From contig CANRHR010000013.1 in the NCBI GenBank assembly GCA_947630475.1, forward strand, positions 1 to 63,664: DNA of 63,664 bases, written 5' to 3'. The translations under genes and the position numbers were made by a program. The notes under the pieces are model-generated. The model was given only the letters and a program-made list of their open reading frames with translations. It was not told the origin of the DNA and searched no databases. The DNA is from an uncultured Clostridia bacterium (lineage in GTDB: Bacteria; Bacillota; Clostridia; Lachnospirales; CAG-274). Below, in pieces: positions 34,445 through 42,721 of the stretch. Within the stretch, counting starts at the first letter, position 1, and every line of letters starts with the position of its first letter.

Positions 34445-36760
34445 ATGGATAATAATTTTATTAAGTTTCCGCTTATTTCACTAAGAGGAAGCGTAGTCTT
34501 TCCGGATTCGGAAACAAGCTTTGATTTGTCAAGCTCGGAATCTATAGATGCTATTAATAATATAACCGAAAATATCGATAAGGTTTTTTTAGTTTCTCAG
34601 ATTGACATTTCAGCAGAAGAATTTGACGAAGATAATCTTTATAAAATAGGCACTATAGCTGTAATTAGGCATAAAATTAGCCTTCCGGGCGGTATAATAA
34701 GAGTTATAGCAATGGGAATTAAAAGAGCGGAGCTTATAGAAATTGTCGAAAAAGAGCCTTTCTTTTATGCCTGTGTAAGGATGTTGAATGAAGAAAATAC
34801 ACTGACAGATATAGAAGAAGAAGCTTTATATACTACGATAAACGATACTTTTGAACAGTATATATATTTATGTGATAAAATTTCTCCTGATTTTATAAAA
34901 GAATTTGTTTCTATTGATAATTCAAGTCAGCTTGTTAATTTTTTAAGCTGTAGATTAAATTTTAAATATAAAGATAAGCAGGCTATCCTTGAAGAAAGCA
35001 ACTTTAAGGATAAAGTAAGTTTGTTTTTAAAAAAGCTAAATTATGAAATTGAAATTTTAAAAATACAACGGGATATTAATAATAAAGTAAGAGAAAAAAT
35101 CAGCAAATCTCAAAAAAATTATTATTTGAAAGAACAAATCAAAGCGATTCAAGGTGAATTGGGTGACAGCCCATCTTCATCTTATAATATCGAAGAATAT
35201 GAAAAAAAGCTTAAAGAAATTAAAATTTCCGCAGAAGCTGAGGATAAACTTAAAAAGGAAATAGAAAGACTTAAAAGATTGCCGTTTTCATCAAGCGAAA
35301 GCAGTATTGCTGTGGATTATATAGAGTTGGTTCTTTCTCTGCCATGGAATATAAAATCACCGGAATCAAAGGATATTTCATATGCAGAAAAGATACTTGA
35401 TAAAGAACATTTTGGTCTTTATGATGTAAAGGAAAGGATTATTGAATTTTTAGCTGTAAGGAAAAAAACAGAAGGTAAAAATTCACCTATAATTTGTCTT
35501 GTCGGGCCGCCCGGCGTGGGAAAAACCTCAATAGCAAAATCTGTTGCAAAGGCATTAAACCGCCCTTATGTTAGGATGAGTCTTGGCGGAATGAGAGATG
35601 AAGCTGAAATAAGGGGGCATAGAAAAACATATATAGGAGCAATGCCCGGAAGAATAATAACCGCTCTTAAAAATTGCAAGGCAAATAATCCTTTGATTCT
35701 TCTTGATGAGATTGATAAAATATCAAAGGATTTTAGAGGGGATCCATGTGCGGCGCTTTTAGAGGTTTTGGACAGTGAGCAAAATTTTTCATTTAGAGAT
35801 AATTATCTTGAGCTTGCGTTTGATTTATCTGATGTTTTGTTTATGTGTACGGCAAATGATATCTCAAATATAGAGCCTGCCTTAAGGGATAGATTTGAGG
35901 TGATTGAGCTTTCAAGCTATACGGATAAAGAAAAACTCAGTATAGCATCTGATTTTTTAATTGATAAACAGCTTAAAAAGCATAGCTTAAAAAAGAATGA
36001 GCTTAAAATAAATGAAGGCGCTTTAAAGGAGATTATATCATTTTATACCAGAGAAGCCGGAGTAAGAGAATTAGAACGCCAAATAGAAAAAATTTGCAGA
36101 AAAACCGTTAAACGTATTATGAGCGGCGATATTAAATCTGTAAGCATTACAAAAAATAATATAAGCGACTTTTTGGGCAAAAGAAAATTTAAGCCTGATA
36201 TTATTTCAAATAAAAATGAAATAGGCTGTGTGTGTGGTCTTGCTTGGACAAGTGTAGGAGGAACAACTCTTAAAGTAGAAGTAAATATAATGAAAGGAAG
36301 CGGTAAATTTAATATTACAGGCAATATAGGCAAGGTTATGGATGAATCGGCAAAGGCGGCGCTTAGTTATATAAGGGCAAACTGTGATAAGCTTTATATT
36401 CAGCCGGATTTTTATAAAAAAACAGATATACATATACATATTCCGGAGGGCGCTGTGCCTAAAGATGGTCCTTCGGCAGGAATTACTATGACAACCGCAA
36501 TAATTTCTGCGCTTAAAAACATTCCGGTAAGATGTGATGTTGCCATGACCGGAGAAATAACAATAAGAGGAGAGGTTTTGCCCATAGGAGGCTTAAAAGA
36601 AAAAGTGCTTGCGGCAAAAAAGGCGGGAATTAAAAAAATAATTATACCTATAGACAACAGGCCGGAGCTTGAAGAGCTTGAGGATTATGTAAAAAAGGGG
36701 CTTGAATTTATTTTGGCAAAAAATATAGATACGGTAATAAAAAATTCTTTTGTAATATAA
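34445..36760 (+). CDS. lon: ATP-dependent Lon protease
   Basis: A cytosolic AAA+ serine protease of 771 residues that degrades misfolded and regulatory proteins. The N-terminal LON substrate domain (about 1-200, [16 protein letters not shown]) and a coiled-coil region (about 215-290, [15 protein letters not shown]) precede the AAA+ module. Walker A is [13 protein letters not shown] (about 353-365) and Walker B is [10 protein letters not shown]. The protease domain has the catalytic Ser in [11 protein letters not shown] (about 675) and Lys in [15 protein letters not shown]. The ATG at 34445 follows a weak AGGTGA site. ysxC follows 39 bases later, the usual lon-ysxC pairing in Firmicutes. Confidence 0.97.
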   Translation: MDNNFIKFPLISLRGSVVFPDSETSFDLSSSESIDAINNITENIDKVFLVSQIDISAEEFDEDNLYKIGTIAVIRHKISLPGGIIRVIAMGIKRAELIEIVEKEPFFYACVRMLNEENTLTDIEEEALYTTINDTFEQYIYLCDKISPDFIKEFVSIDNSSQLVNFLSCRLNFKYKDKQAILEESNFKDKVSLFLKKLNYEIEILKIQRDINNKVREKISKSQKNYYLKEQIKAIQGELGDSPSSSYNIEEYEKKLKEIKISAEAEDKLKKEIERLKRLPFSSSESSIAVDYIELVLSLPWNIKSPESKDISYAEKILDKEHFGLYDVKERIIEFLAVRKKTEGKNSPIICLVGPPGVGKTSIAKSVAKALNRPYVRMSLGGMRDEAEIRGHRKTYIGAMPGRIITALKNCKANNPLILLDEIDKISKDFRGDPCAALLEVLDSEQNFSFRDNYLELAFDLSDVLFMCTANDISNIEPALRDRFEVIELSSYTDKEKLSIASDFLIDKQLKKHSLKKNELKINEGALKEIISFYTREAGVRELERQIEKICRKTVKRIMSGDIKSVSITKNNISDFLGKRKFKPDIISNKNEIGCVCGLAWTSVGGTTLKVEVNIMKGSGKFNITGNIGKVMDESAKAALSYIRANCDKLYIQPDFYKKTDIHIHIPEGAVPKDGPSAGITMTTAIISALKNIPVRCDVAMTGEITIRGEVLPIGGLKEKVLAAKKAGIKKIIIPIDNRPELEELEDYVKKGLEFILAKNIDTVIKNSFVI

Positions 36761-36799
36761 GTTTGGCAAAAGGTTTAAATTTTTATAAGGAGAAATAAT

Positions 36800-37387
36800 A
36801 TGAATGTAAATAAAGTCAGTCTTGAGGCTGTTGCCGTAAAACAAGGGCAGTATCCCGACAGCGGAATGCCTGAAGTAGCGTTTGCCGGAAAATCGAATGT
36901 CGGCAAATCATCTCTTATAAATGCTATGATAAACAGAAATTCTCTCGCAAGAACAAGCCAAAGCCCCGGAAAAACAAGAACAATAAATTTTTATAGGATT
37001 GAAGATATGCTTTATTTTGTAGATTTGCCCGGTTATGGTTATGCTAAAGCATCTAAATCTGAGGTAAAAAAATGGGGAACAATGATAGAGTCTTATCTTT
37101 TAAAAAGAAGCACATTAAAGGCAATTATTCTACTTGTTGATATAAGGCATGGCCCCGGTGAAAATGATTTTATGATGTATAATTGGCTTAAGTATTATGG
37201 GCATAAAATAATTATAGCGGCTACAAAGAGCGATAAGCTTAAAAGAAGTCAGTTAAATAAACATAAGCAAGAGATTATTAAGGCCTTTGCTCTTGATAGC
37301 GATGATATTGTAATTGCTTTTTCAAGCAAAACAAAGGAGGGAAAAGATGAGCTTTGGGAAGTTATAGAAGCTGAAATTAAGGAGTGA
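36800..37387 (+). CDS. ysxC: YsxC/EngB ribosome-biogenesis GTPase
   Basis: A 195-residue TRAFAC GTPase needed for assembly of the large ribosomal subunit. The G1 motif is GKSNVGKSSLINAM (about 30-43), G2 lies around SPGKTRTINF, G3 is DLPGYGYAKAS, G4 is TKSDKLKRSQ, and FSSKTKEGKDEL corresponds to G5. Length and motif spacing are normal. GGAG precedes the ATG. It is downstream of lon and four bases before the next gene, with which it is likely co-transcribed. Confidence 0.96.
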   Translation: MNVNKVSLEAVAVKQGQYPDSGMPEVAFAGKSNVGKSSLINAMINRNSLARTSQSPGKTRTINFYRIEDMLYFVDLPGYGYAKASKSEVKKWGTMIESYLLKRSTLKAIILLVDIRHGPGENDFMMYNWLKYYGHKIIIAATKSDKLKRSQLNKHKQEIIKAFALDSDDIVIAFSSKTKEGKDELWEVIEAEIKE

Positions 37388-37391
37388 TGAT

Positions 37392-37973
37392 ATGAAAAGC
37401 AAAAATAATAATGTTATGGCAATTTTAATTGTTTTGATAGGCATAAGTATTTTTGCGGCGGTACTTATTTTTTCTTTAAGCAAAACTTCGCCTGAGGACG
37501 GTTATTTTAATCCCATGAAAAAATCGGCGGCTCAGAAGCTGTATTCGGAACTGACTGAAATAAATGAGGAAAATTATCCACAGGCTCCCGAAGAAGTTGT
37601 TATAGATTACCTTAAAGGAACAAGAATACTTTATGGCGATATGATTGAGGACGAAACTGTCATTTCTTCTATTTTAAGGAGTCAAAGACTTTTTTATACG
37701 CAAGAGATTTTAGATTCTACAAGCCTGGAACAGCAGGAAGAAAATATAAAAAAAGATATTAAAACCCTTAAAGAATCTAATGTTTTTATTGTTGAATGTT
37801 CTACAAAGCCTATAATTTTTTATGAAAATGATTTAAATAAAGGTTATGTAAGAGTAATTCTTGAAGACAGCGCAGGAAACAAATATTATTGGAAATATTA
37901 TGTAAAAAGGGATGATAATGGTTTTTGGAAAATAGAAGGATATAAAAGAAGCGATGAAAACTTTACCGAATAA
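37392..37973 (+). CDS. Membrane-anchored DUF6715-like protein
   Basis: A 193-residue protein with a single N-terminal membrane helix (about 8-29, NVMAILIVLIGISIFAAVLIFSL) and an extracytoplasmic domain. The helix-rich part EEVVIDYLKGTRILYGDMIEDE follows NYPQAPEEVV. A C-terminal beta half ends in YWKYYVKRDDNGFWKIEGYKR, a pattern like NTF2-type or DUF6715 proteins. I recall similar wording (NYPPTPKEVV...WKILG) in that family but could not check it. It starts four bases after ysxC and 24 bases before a nitroreductase gene. Function unknown. Confidence 0.65.
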   Translation: MKSKNNNVMAILIVLIGISIFAAVLIFSLSKTSPEDGYFNPMKKSAAQKLYSELTEINEENYPQAPEEVVIDYLKGTRILYGDMIEDETVISSILRSQRLFYTQEILDSTSLEQQEENIKKDIKTLKESNVFIVECSTKPIIFYENDLNKGYVRVILEDSAGNKYYWKYYVKRDDNGFWKIEGYKRSDENFTE

Positions 37974-37997
37974 AATTAAAAATGGAGGAATTAAAAA

Positions 37998-38516
37998 ATG
38001 AATGAGATTATCAACAATATTTTAACAAGAAGAAGCGTAAGAGAATTTATTGAAAAGCCTATTAAAAGAGAAGAGCTTAACGAGATATTAAAGGCGGCAT
38101 CATATGCTCCAAGCGGAATGAACAGACAAACGTGGCAATTTACCGCTGTAACAAACAGAGAAAAAATTCAAAAGCTTGCGAAAGCTATAGCTAAAAAGCT
38201 CTCAAGAGAAAATTATAATTTGTATAATCCGGAGGTTATTATAATTCCTTCAAACGAAAGGGAAAGTATATGGGGAAAAGAAGATAATGCCTGTGCGCTT
38301 GAAAATATATTTCTTGCGGCTCATTCCTTTGGAATAGGCTCTGTATGGATTAATCAGCTTCAGGATATATGTGATGAAAAAGAAATAAGAGATATTTTGA
38401 AAGATTTTGGCATACCGGATAATCACATTGTATATGGCTTCGCCGCATTGGGATATCCTAAAGAGGGCATAAAAAAAGAGCCTTTAAAAACAGGAATTAT
38501 CAAAATAGTTGAATAA
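37998..38516 (+). CDS. Nitroreductase-family FMN oxidoreductase
   Basis: A 172-residue flavoprotein of the small nitroreductase group. It begins IINNILTRRSVREFIEKPIKREEL, the FMN-phosphate-binding RRSxRxF motif (about 10-16). APSGMNRQTWQFTAVT follows (about 37-52), and GIGSVWINQL (about 115) and GFAALGYPKE (about 150) complete the fold. GGAGG precedes the ATG. It ends the lon-ysxC group. Substrate is unknown; members reduce nitro compounds, quinones or enoates with NAD(P)H. Confidence 0.88.
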   Translation: MNEIINNILTRRSVREFIEKPIKREELNEILKAASYAPSGMNRQTWQFTAVTNREKIQKLAKAIAKKLSRENYNLYNPEVIIIPSNERESIWGKEDNACALENIFLAAHSFGIGSVWINQLQDICDEKEIRDILKDFGIPDNHIVYGFAALGYPKEGIKKEPLKTGIIKIVE

Positions 38517-38529
38517 AGATTATTAATTG

Positions 38530-38561
38530 AAAAAGCCCCTCATTTAAGAGGGACTTTTTTA
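38530..38561. terminator. Two-way terminator between convergent genes
   Basis: AAAAAGCCCCT pairs with AGAGGGACTTTTTT (with one bulge) around CATTTA. A and T runs serve both the nitroreductase gene and the SDR gene on the minus strand. Confidence 0.75.
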
Positions 38562-38566
38562 ATATA

Positions 38567-39355
38567 TTATTGTGGCTGCTTGCCGATATATGCAAGAATA
38601 CCGCCATCAACATATAATATATGACCGTTTACAAAATCAGATGCCTCTGAAGCAAGGAATACAGCAGGACCTTGTAAATCCTCCGGAGTTCCCCAACGAG
38701 CGGCAGGAGTTTTTGAAATAATAAAATCGTTGAATGGTACGCCCGGCTGTCTTAAAGGAGCTGTTTGAGGTGTTGCTATATAGCCGGGTCCAATACCGTT
38801 GCACTGAATGTTATGCTCGCCATATTCAGAGCAAATGTTTCTTGTAAGCATCTTAAGACCGCCCTTAGCAGCAGCATAAGCTGAAACTGTTTCACGTCCT
38901 AATTCACTCATCATAGAGCATATGTTAACAATTTTGCCGTGTCCCTTTTCGATCATACCGGGAATAACAGCCTTAGAAACAATAAACGGTGCGTTTAAGT
39001 CAACGTCTATAACTTGTCTGAAATCAGCGGCAGACATTTCAAGCATAGGTATACGCTTGATAATGCCGGCATTGTTTACAAGAATATCAATTATGCCGAC
39101 ATCTTCTCTTACCTTTGCAACCAAATCCTTAACTGCATCTTCGTTGGTAACATCACAAACATAACCGTGAGCATCGATGCCGATTTCTTTATAAGCTGCG
39201 ATACCCTTATCAACAAGCTCTTGCTTAATATCGTTAAAAACGATAGTAGCGCCTGCTTTTGCATAAGCTGAAGCTATAGCAAAGCCTATTCCGTAAGAAG
39301 CGCCTGTAACTAATGCAATTTTACCCTCGAGAGAAAATTTGTCAATAAAGCTCAT
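38567..39355 (-). CDS. Gluconate 5-dehydrogenase-like SDR
   Basis: A short-chain dehydrogenase of 262 residues. LVTGASYGIGFAIASAYAKAG (about 14-34) is the nucleotide motif, NNAGIIKRIPM follows near residue 92, and the catalytic Tyr/Lys are in YAAAKGG. The C-terminal SDFVNGHILYVDGGILAYIG closes the fold. It is close to IdnO/Gno gluconate 5-dehydrogenases and to KduD-type enzymes. With the uronate genes nearby it may reduce a keto-uronate or 5-ketogluconate. The ATG at 39355 has GGAGG eight bases away; two earlier ATG codons overlap or lie too near the site. It is a single gene with its own terminator. Confidence 0.82.
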   Translation of the reverse strand: MSFIDKFSLEGKIALVTGASYGIGFAIASAYAKAGATIVFNDIKQELVDKGIAAYKEIGIDAHGYVCDVTNEDAVKDLVAKVREDVGIIDILVNNAGIIKRIPMLEMSAADFRQVIDVDLNAPFIVSKAVIPGMIEKGHGKIVNICSMMSELGRETVSAYAAAKGGLKMLTRNICSEYGEHNIQCNGIGPGYIATPQTAPLRQPGVPFNDFIISKTPAARWGTPEDLQGPAVFLASEASDFVNGHILYVDGGILAYIGKQPQ

Positions 39356-39477
39356 AATCATAACCTCCATTTTAAATTAAAGTATTGTTGCTTAATAATA
39401 TTATAATACTATATTTACCAAACTTTGTCAAAGCCTTGATTAAATTATTCACACAAATTGATTTTATAAATCATAAA

Positions 39478-40521
39478 TTATGAATATTCGGAAAGTCTTT
39501 TTTGATCTATAATAGCTCTGTTGTCCATGGTTTTCATAATATCTTTAATTTGAATTTCTACAAATACGCTGTCAATTGATAAATCATAAATTTTGTTTTT
39601 ATTAAATGATAAAACCACAGGTCTTAAGATATTATCGTTGTTTTGTTTTATAACAAGACCCTTTTCGTTGTTTGATAACTCTACGCAAACTCCTGCTTGT
39701 AAAATATTTATACTTTTTATCAATGCATCAACAACTTTTTTGTCATATTTTTTTTCATTTCCAAGCTTATTAAGAGCTGTTATTTCTGACATAGGCTCCT
39801 GCATAAAGTTCATAGCGGTCATACTGTCATAATCCGAAGCGACTTTTAAAATTTTTGCACAATCGTTTTGGGTATGAGGGTTATTGGCTTGTTTTATAAT
39901 ATTTTTTATATCATCGCTGACTTTAAGGGTACTAAGTCCATCTTCTATGCATTTTTTAATAACTTCCACATCTTCATCATTAAGCTCGGTTTTGTTTTTA
40001 ATGCTTAAAGGAAGAAGCACTTCACCTATCCTGTGGAAAATAGCCGCTTTAATAAGATTTATTTGATCTTTTCTTGAAATTTTCATTTTGTTGCTTATCA
40101 GGGCGCATAAAATGGCTGAGCTGAGAGCATGTTTATAAACATAATCTTCCTTGCTTCTTAAATTTTGGAAGAAATTTATTTTATGATCTAAGTTGCCATA
40201 TTGTTTTATAATGTTTATAACAAGCTTTTCGGTTGCAGAAGGCTCTTTTTTTCTTATCATTACATCTTTAAAGTCATCTTTTATGGTAAAGACAGACATA
40301 GTTTGGAATCTTTCAAATTCTATATCCTCCGGCGTCATAGGCGGAAGAGGCTCAGCCGGCTCAAGTATGTATAATCCGATTAATCCGAAATTTTTAATAC
40401 TGTATATGCCTTGAGGAGGCAATTTGGCATTTCTTTCATATATCAATGCACCATTTCGATTATAGACAGGTCTTGCAAGCCTCATACCGGCTTTTAAATC
40501 ATCAACTTTAACAAAGAGCAT
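39478..40521 (-). CDS. Degenerate HD-GYP-type protein
   Basis: A 347-residue protein. The first 60 residues (FVKVDDLKAGMRLARPVYNRNGALI) are the usual N-terminal part of HD-GYP proteins, which often act as cyclic-di-GMP phosphodiesterases. The HD domain (about 125-260) keeps the helix pattern (YKHALSSAILCALIS, KAAIFHRIGEVLLP), but the metal-binding His-Asp pair reads His163-Arg164. The region where the GYP motif should be (NNPHTQNDCAKILKVASDYDSM) is not recognisable. It is therefore unlikely to be an active phosphodiesterase and may only bind nucleotide or partners. The ATG at 40521 has GGAGGAGG upstream. A link to motility is possible but unproven. Confidence 0.75.
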   Translation of the reverse strand: MLFVKVDDLKAGMRLARPVYNRNGALIYERNAKLPPQGIYSIKNFGLIGLYILEPAEPLPPMTPEDIEFERFQTMSVFTIKDDFKDVMIRKKEPSATEKLVINIIKQYGNLDHKINFFQNLRSKEDYVYKHALSSAILCALISNKMKISRKDQINLIKAAIFHRIGEVLLPLSIKNKTELNDEDVEVIKKCIEDGLSTLKVSDDIKNIIKQANNPHTQNDCAKILKVASDYDSMTAMNFMQEPMSEITALNKLGNEKKYDKKVVDALIKSINILQAGVCVELSNNEKGLVIKQNNDNILRPVVLSFNKNKIYDLSIDSVFVEIQIKDIMKTMDNRAIIDQKRLSEYS

Positions 40522-40654
40522 AATAAATCCTCCTCCGCAAACAATTTTATTTGTATACATTTACCTTATTATATCACAACAGAATTGGAAGCTTCAACAA
40601 AAATAAGAAAAAATAATAATATTTTATCGTAATTTCTTATTTTTTCCAAAAAAT

Positions 40655-40690
40655 GTTATGCAGCCGATGGGGATTGACTGCATAACGTTT
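40655..40690 (-). terminator. Terminator of the small Cys protein gene
   Basis: GTTATGCAG pairs with CTGCATAAC (on plus 40657-40687) around a loop. On the minus strand it is followed by ATTTTTTGG, placed about 20 bases after the stop codon at 40706. Confidence 0.65.
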
Positions 40691-40705
40691 TAAGAGGCTC
40701 TTTTA

Positions 40706-40882
40706 CTAAATTATATCAAAATCCGTATCCAAATCATCTCTTGATGATTTATGGCAGTTTTTTGACGAAAAATATATGCAATGGCTGCACGAAGGATAAT
40801 TATAGCTTTGAGCATAAGGAAGATCTGACAGTGGTTTGTAGTTAAGACAAGCGGTTCTTTTTATTCTGTGATTTTTGTTCAT
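40706..40882 (-). CDS. Small Cys-containing protein (58 aa)
   Basis: A 58-residue protein with a GGGAGG ribosome site in front of its ATG and a terminator after its stop, so likely a real gene. It begins MNKNHRIKRTACLNYKPLSD and contains YPSCSHCIYFSSKNC, placing Cys at 12, 32, 35 and 43, a possible metal site, followed by an acidic tail (DDLDTDFDII). No signal peptide or membrane segment is seen. I do not recognise the family. It lies between the HD-GYP-like gene and a long noncoding gap. Confidence 0.55.
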   Translation of the reverse strand: MNKNHRIKRTACLNYKPLSDLPYAQSYNYPSCSHCIYFSSKNCHKSSRDDLDTDFDII

Positions 40883-41616
40883 AAATTTCCTCCCAAAGTT
40901 TCATTTAAGATGATTTTAACCGATAAGTAAAAGCCTGTTAGGCAGTGGGCTTACCGTTGGTTATGAGTACGAATATCATTGACATTCTATAATAAGTTTA
41001 TCCTTTAAAAAAATAAATATTCTTAAGCATTTTAAAGCTTTAAGCGCATGGCGTAAAATCGTAAGCTTAATACAAATTGTTATAATCAAATTTTGGAAAA
41101 AAATGCAAATTATTCTTGACAATTTTGATGATTAAAGATAAATTATTAACATATTATTATTAAAACTTAAAATTTGGGTTGTTTTGAAACTATTATTGTG
41201 ATAACATAAACTTATAAAGAAATTATGGTTTTATAAAAAATAATTTTTTGCAAATCTGTCAACTTTTTCATACTAAAACTCATGCTTCAGGTAAAGCTTA
41301 TTTTTGTTAAAGCTGTCAATTATAAGCGATTTTACAAGGCAAAGCATTTATAGCGTGACAGTTAAGAGGTGTATTCGGAAAGCACAGCGCAATTTTGATC
41401 GGTAGAAGAAAATTTATTTGCTTAAGGATTGAAAGTTTATACAGCAAAGCTCTTATCCATCTGATTATACTGAAAATTCTGTCAGATATTTTAATCGACT
41501 AAGTAAGTCCACGTTTCTTAGGCAGTGTATACTTAGCGTAGCGGAGTACGAATATCATTAACTATGTTATGTTTTTGTATGAAAATTTAAATTTATTTAT
41601 ATGAGGTTATGATATT
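40883..41616. other. Long noncoding gap with two repeats and a promoter-like site
   Basis: 734 bases without a supported gene. Two composite repeats are clear: AACCGATAAGTAAAAGCC...GAGTACGAATATCATTGAC (40918-40984) and CGACTAAGTAAGTCC...GAGTACGAATATCATTAAC (41496-41564). TTGACA (41116-41121), 17 bases, TAAATT (41139-41144) is a possible promoter with no gene for about 470 bases. CTGTCA/TGACAG pairs near 41319 and 41357. A small RNA is possible. Confidence 0.5.
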
Positions 41617-42069
41617 ATGAAAGCTGAATTTGTAAATCCATTTATTCAAAGCGCTGAAAATGTTTTAAAAACTGTCTGTGCCGAAAGTTTGTCTTTAGGC
41701 AAGATATATATTAAGAACAGCCCCTTTCAGCCTTCAATCAATATTTCAATTGAAATAACCGGCAATTTAAAGGGCTTTGTTTATTACAGTATGGACAATA
41801 AGACGGCATGCGGCATAGCTTCAAAAATGATGATGGGAATGCCTGTTGCGGCGCTTGATGATATGTCAAAAAGCGCTTTATGCGAATTGTCAAATATGAT
41901 ATCCGGTTCTGTGGCTACTTCTTTTTCCCAAATGAATATTTTAATAGACATAAGACCGCCTGTTTTTAAAGAAGATTTTTCAAAAGCCAGTGAAGATAAG
42001 CTTCTTTGTGTGCCGATAAACCTTACCGACGGCAAACTGTTTGAAATAAATATATGGCTTAATGAATAA
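41617..42069 (+). CDS. cheX: CheX-type chemotaxis phosphatase
   Basis: A 150-residue protein of the CheC/CheX/FliY phosphatase group, which removes phosphate from CheY-P. It has the single conserved E-x2-N active site in KSALCELSNMISGSVATSF (about residues 87-105), as in CheX. The N-terminal part FVNPFIQSAENVLKTVC and VPINLTDGKLFEINIWL at the end are also typical. No other chemotaxis genes are adjacent, which is common for CheX. The ribosome site is weak (GAGGTTATG). Its presence agrees with the flagellin gene in marking a motile cell. Confidence 0.82.
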   Translation: MKAEFVNPFIQSAENVLKTVCAESLSLGKIYIKNSPFQPSINISIEITGNLKGFVYYSMDNKTACGIASKMMMGMPVAALDDMSKSALCELSNMISGSVATSFSQMNILIDIRPPVFKEDFSKASEDKLLCVPINLTDGKLFEINIWLNE

Positions 42070-42088
42070 ACAGTTGGAGGCATTTATT

Positions 42089-42613
42089 ATGAATATTGTT
42101 CTTCTTGAGCCGGAAATACCGCTTAATACGGGAAATATCGGCAGAACCTGCGTTGTTACAGGAACAAAGCTTCATCTTATAAAGCCTCTTGGTTTTGATG
42201 TAAGTGACAAAGCCGTAAAAAGAGCCGGCCTTGATTATTGGAAAGATCTTGATGTATCTTATTATGAAGACTTTAATGATTTTTTATCCAAAAAAGATCC
42301 CGGTGAAATATATATGGCATCAACAAAAGCGGAAAAGATTTATACCGATGTTAAATATGATGATAACTGTTTTATTATGTTTGGAAAGGAAAGCGCCGGA
42401 ATACCGGAAAAAATTTTGTTTGAATATAAGGAAAACTGTATAAGAATACCTATGATTGAAGACAGGAGATCTTTAAATCTTTCCAATTCGGTTGCGATAA
42501 TTCTTTATGAGGCTTTAAAGCAAAATAATTTTAAAAATTTGAGGCTTAAAGGTGACTTGCATGATCGTTTGTTAAAGGCTTCTTATTTGAGTGATAAAAA
42601 TTATGATCAATAG
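42089..42613 (+). CDS. trmL: tRNA (cytidine(34)-2'-O)-methyltransferase
   Basis: A SPOUT-class methyltransferase of 174 residues that modifies the wobble base of certain leucine tRNAs. It begins MNIVLLEPEIPLNTGNIGRTC (about 1-21). The knotted SAM-binding region has FIMFGKESAGIPE, then RIPMIEDRRSLNLSNSVAIILYEAL (about 125-150). The ATG at 42089 has GGAGG at the correct distance; the frame is open further upstream but overlaps cheX. It starts 19 bases after the cheX stop, so the two may share a transcript. Confidence 0.94.
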   Translation: MNIVLLEPEIPLNTGNIGRTCVVTGTKLHLIKPLGFDVSDKAVKRAGLDYWKDLDVSYYEDFNDFLSKKDPGEIYMASTKAEKIYTDVKYDDNCFIMFGKESAGIPEKILFEYKENCIRIPMIEDRRSLNLSNSVAIILYEALKQNNFKNLRLKGDLHDRLLKASYLSDKNYDQ

Positions 42614-42721
42614 ATATTGCCGATAATATCCGTACCCTGATTACGACGTACAGCTTTTAAAAGCGACTTCTAAAGAATGATTTTGATTATTATCGGAAAT
42701 AATGCTTTGAGAGGAAAACAT

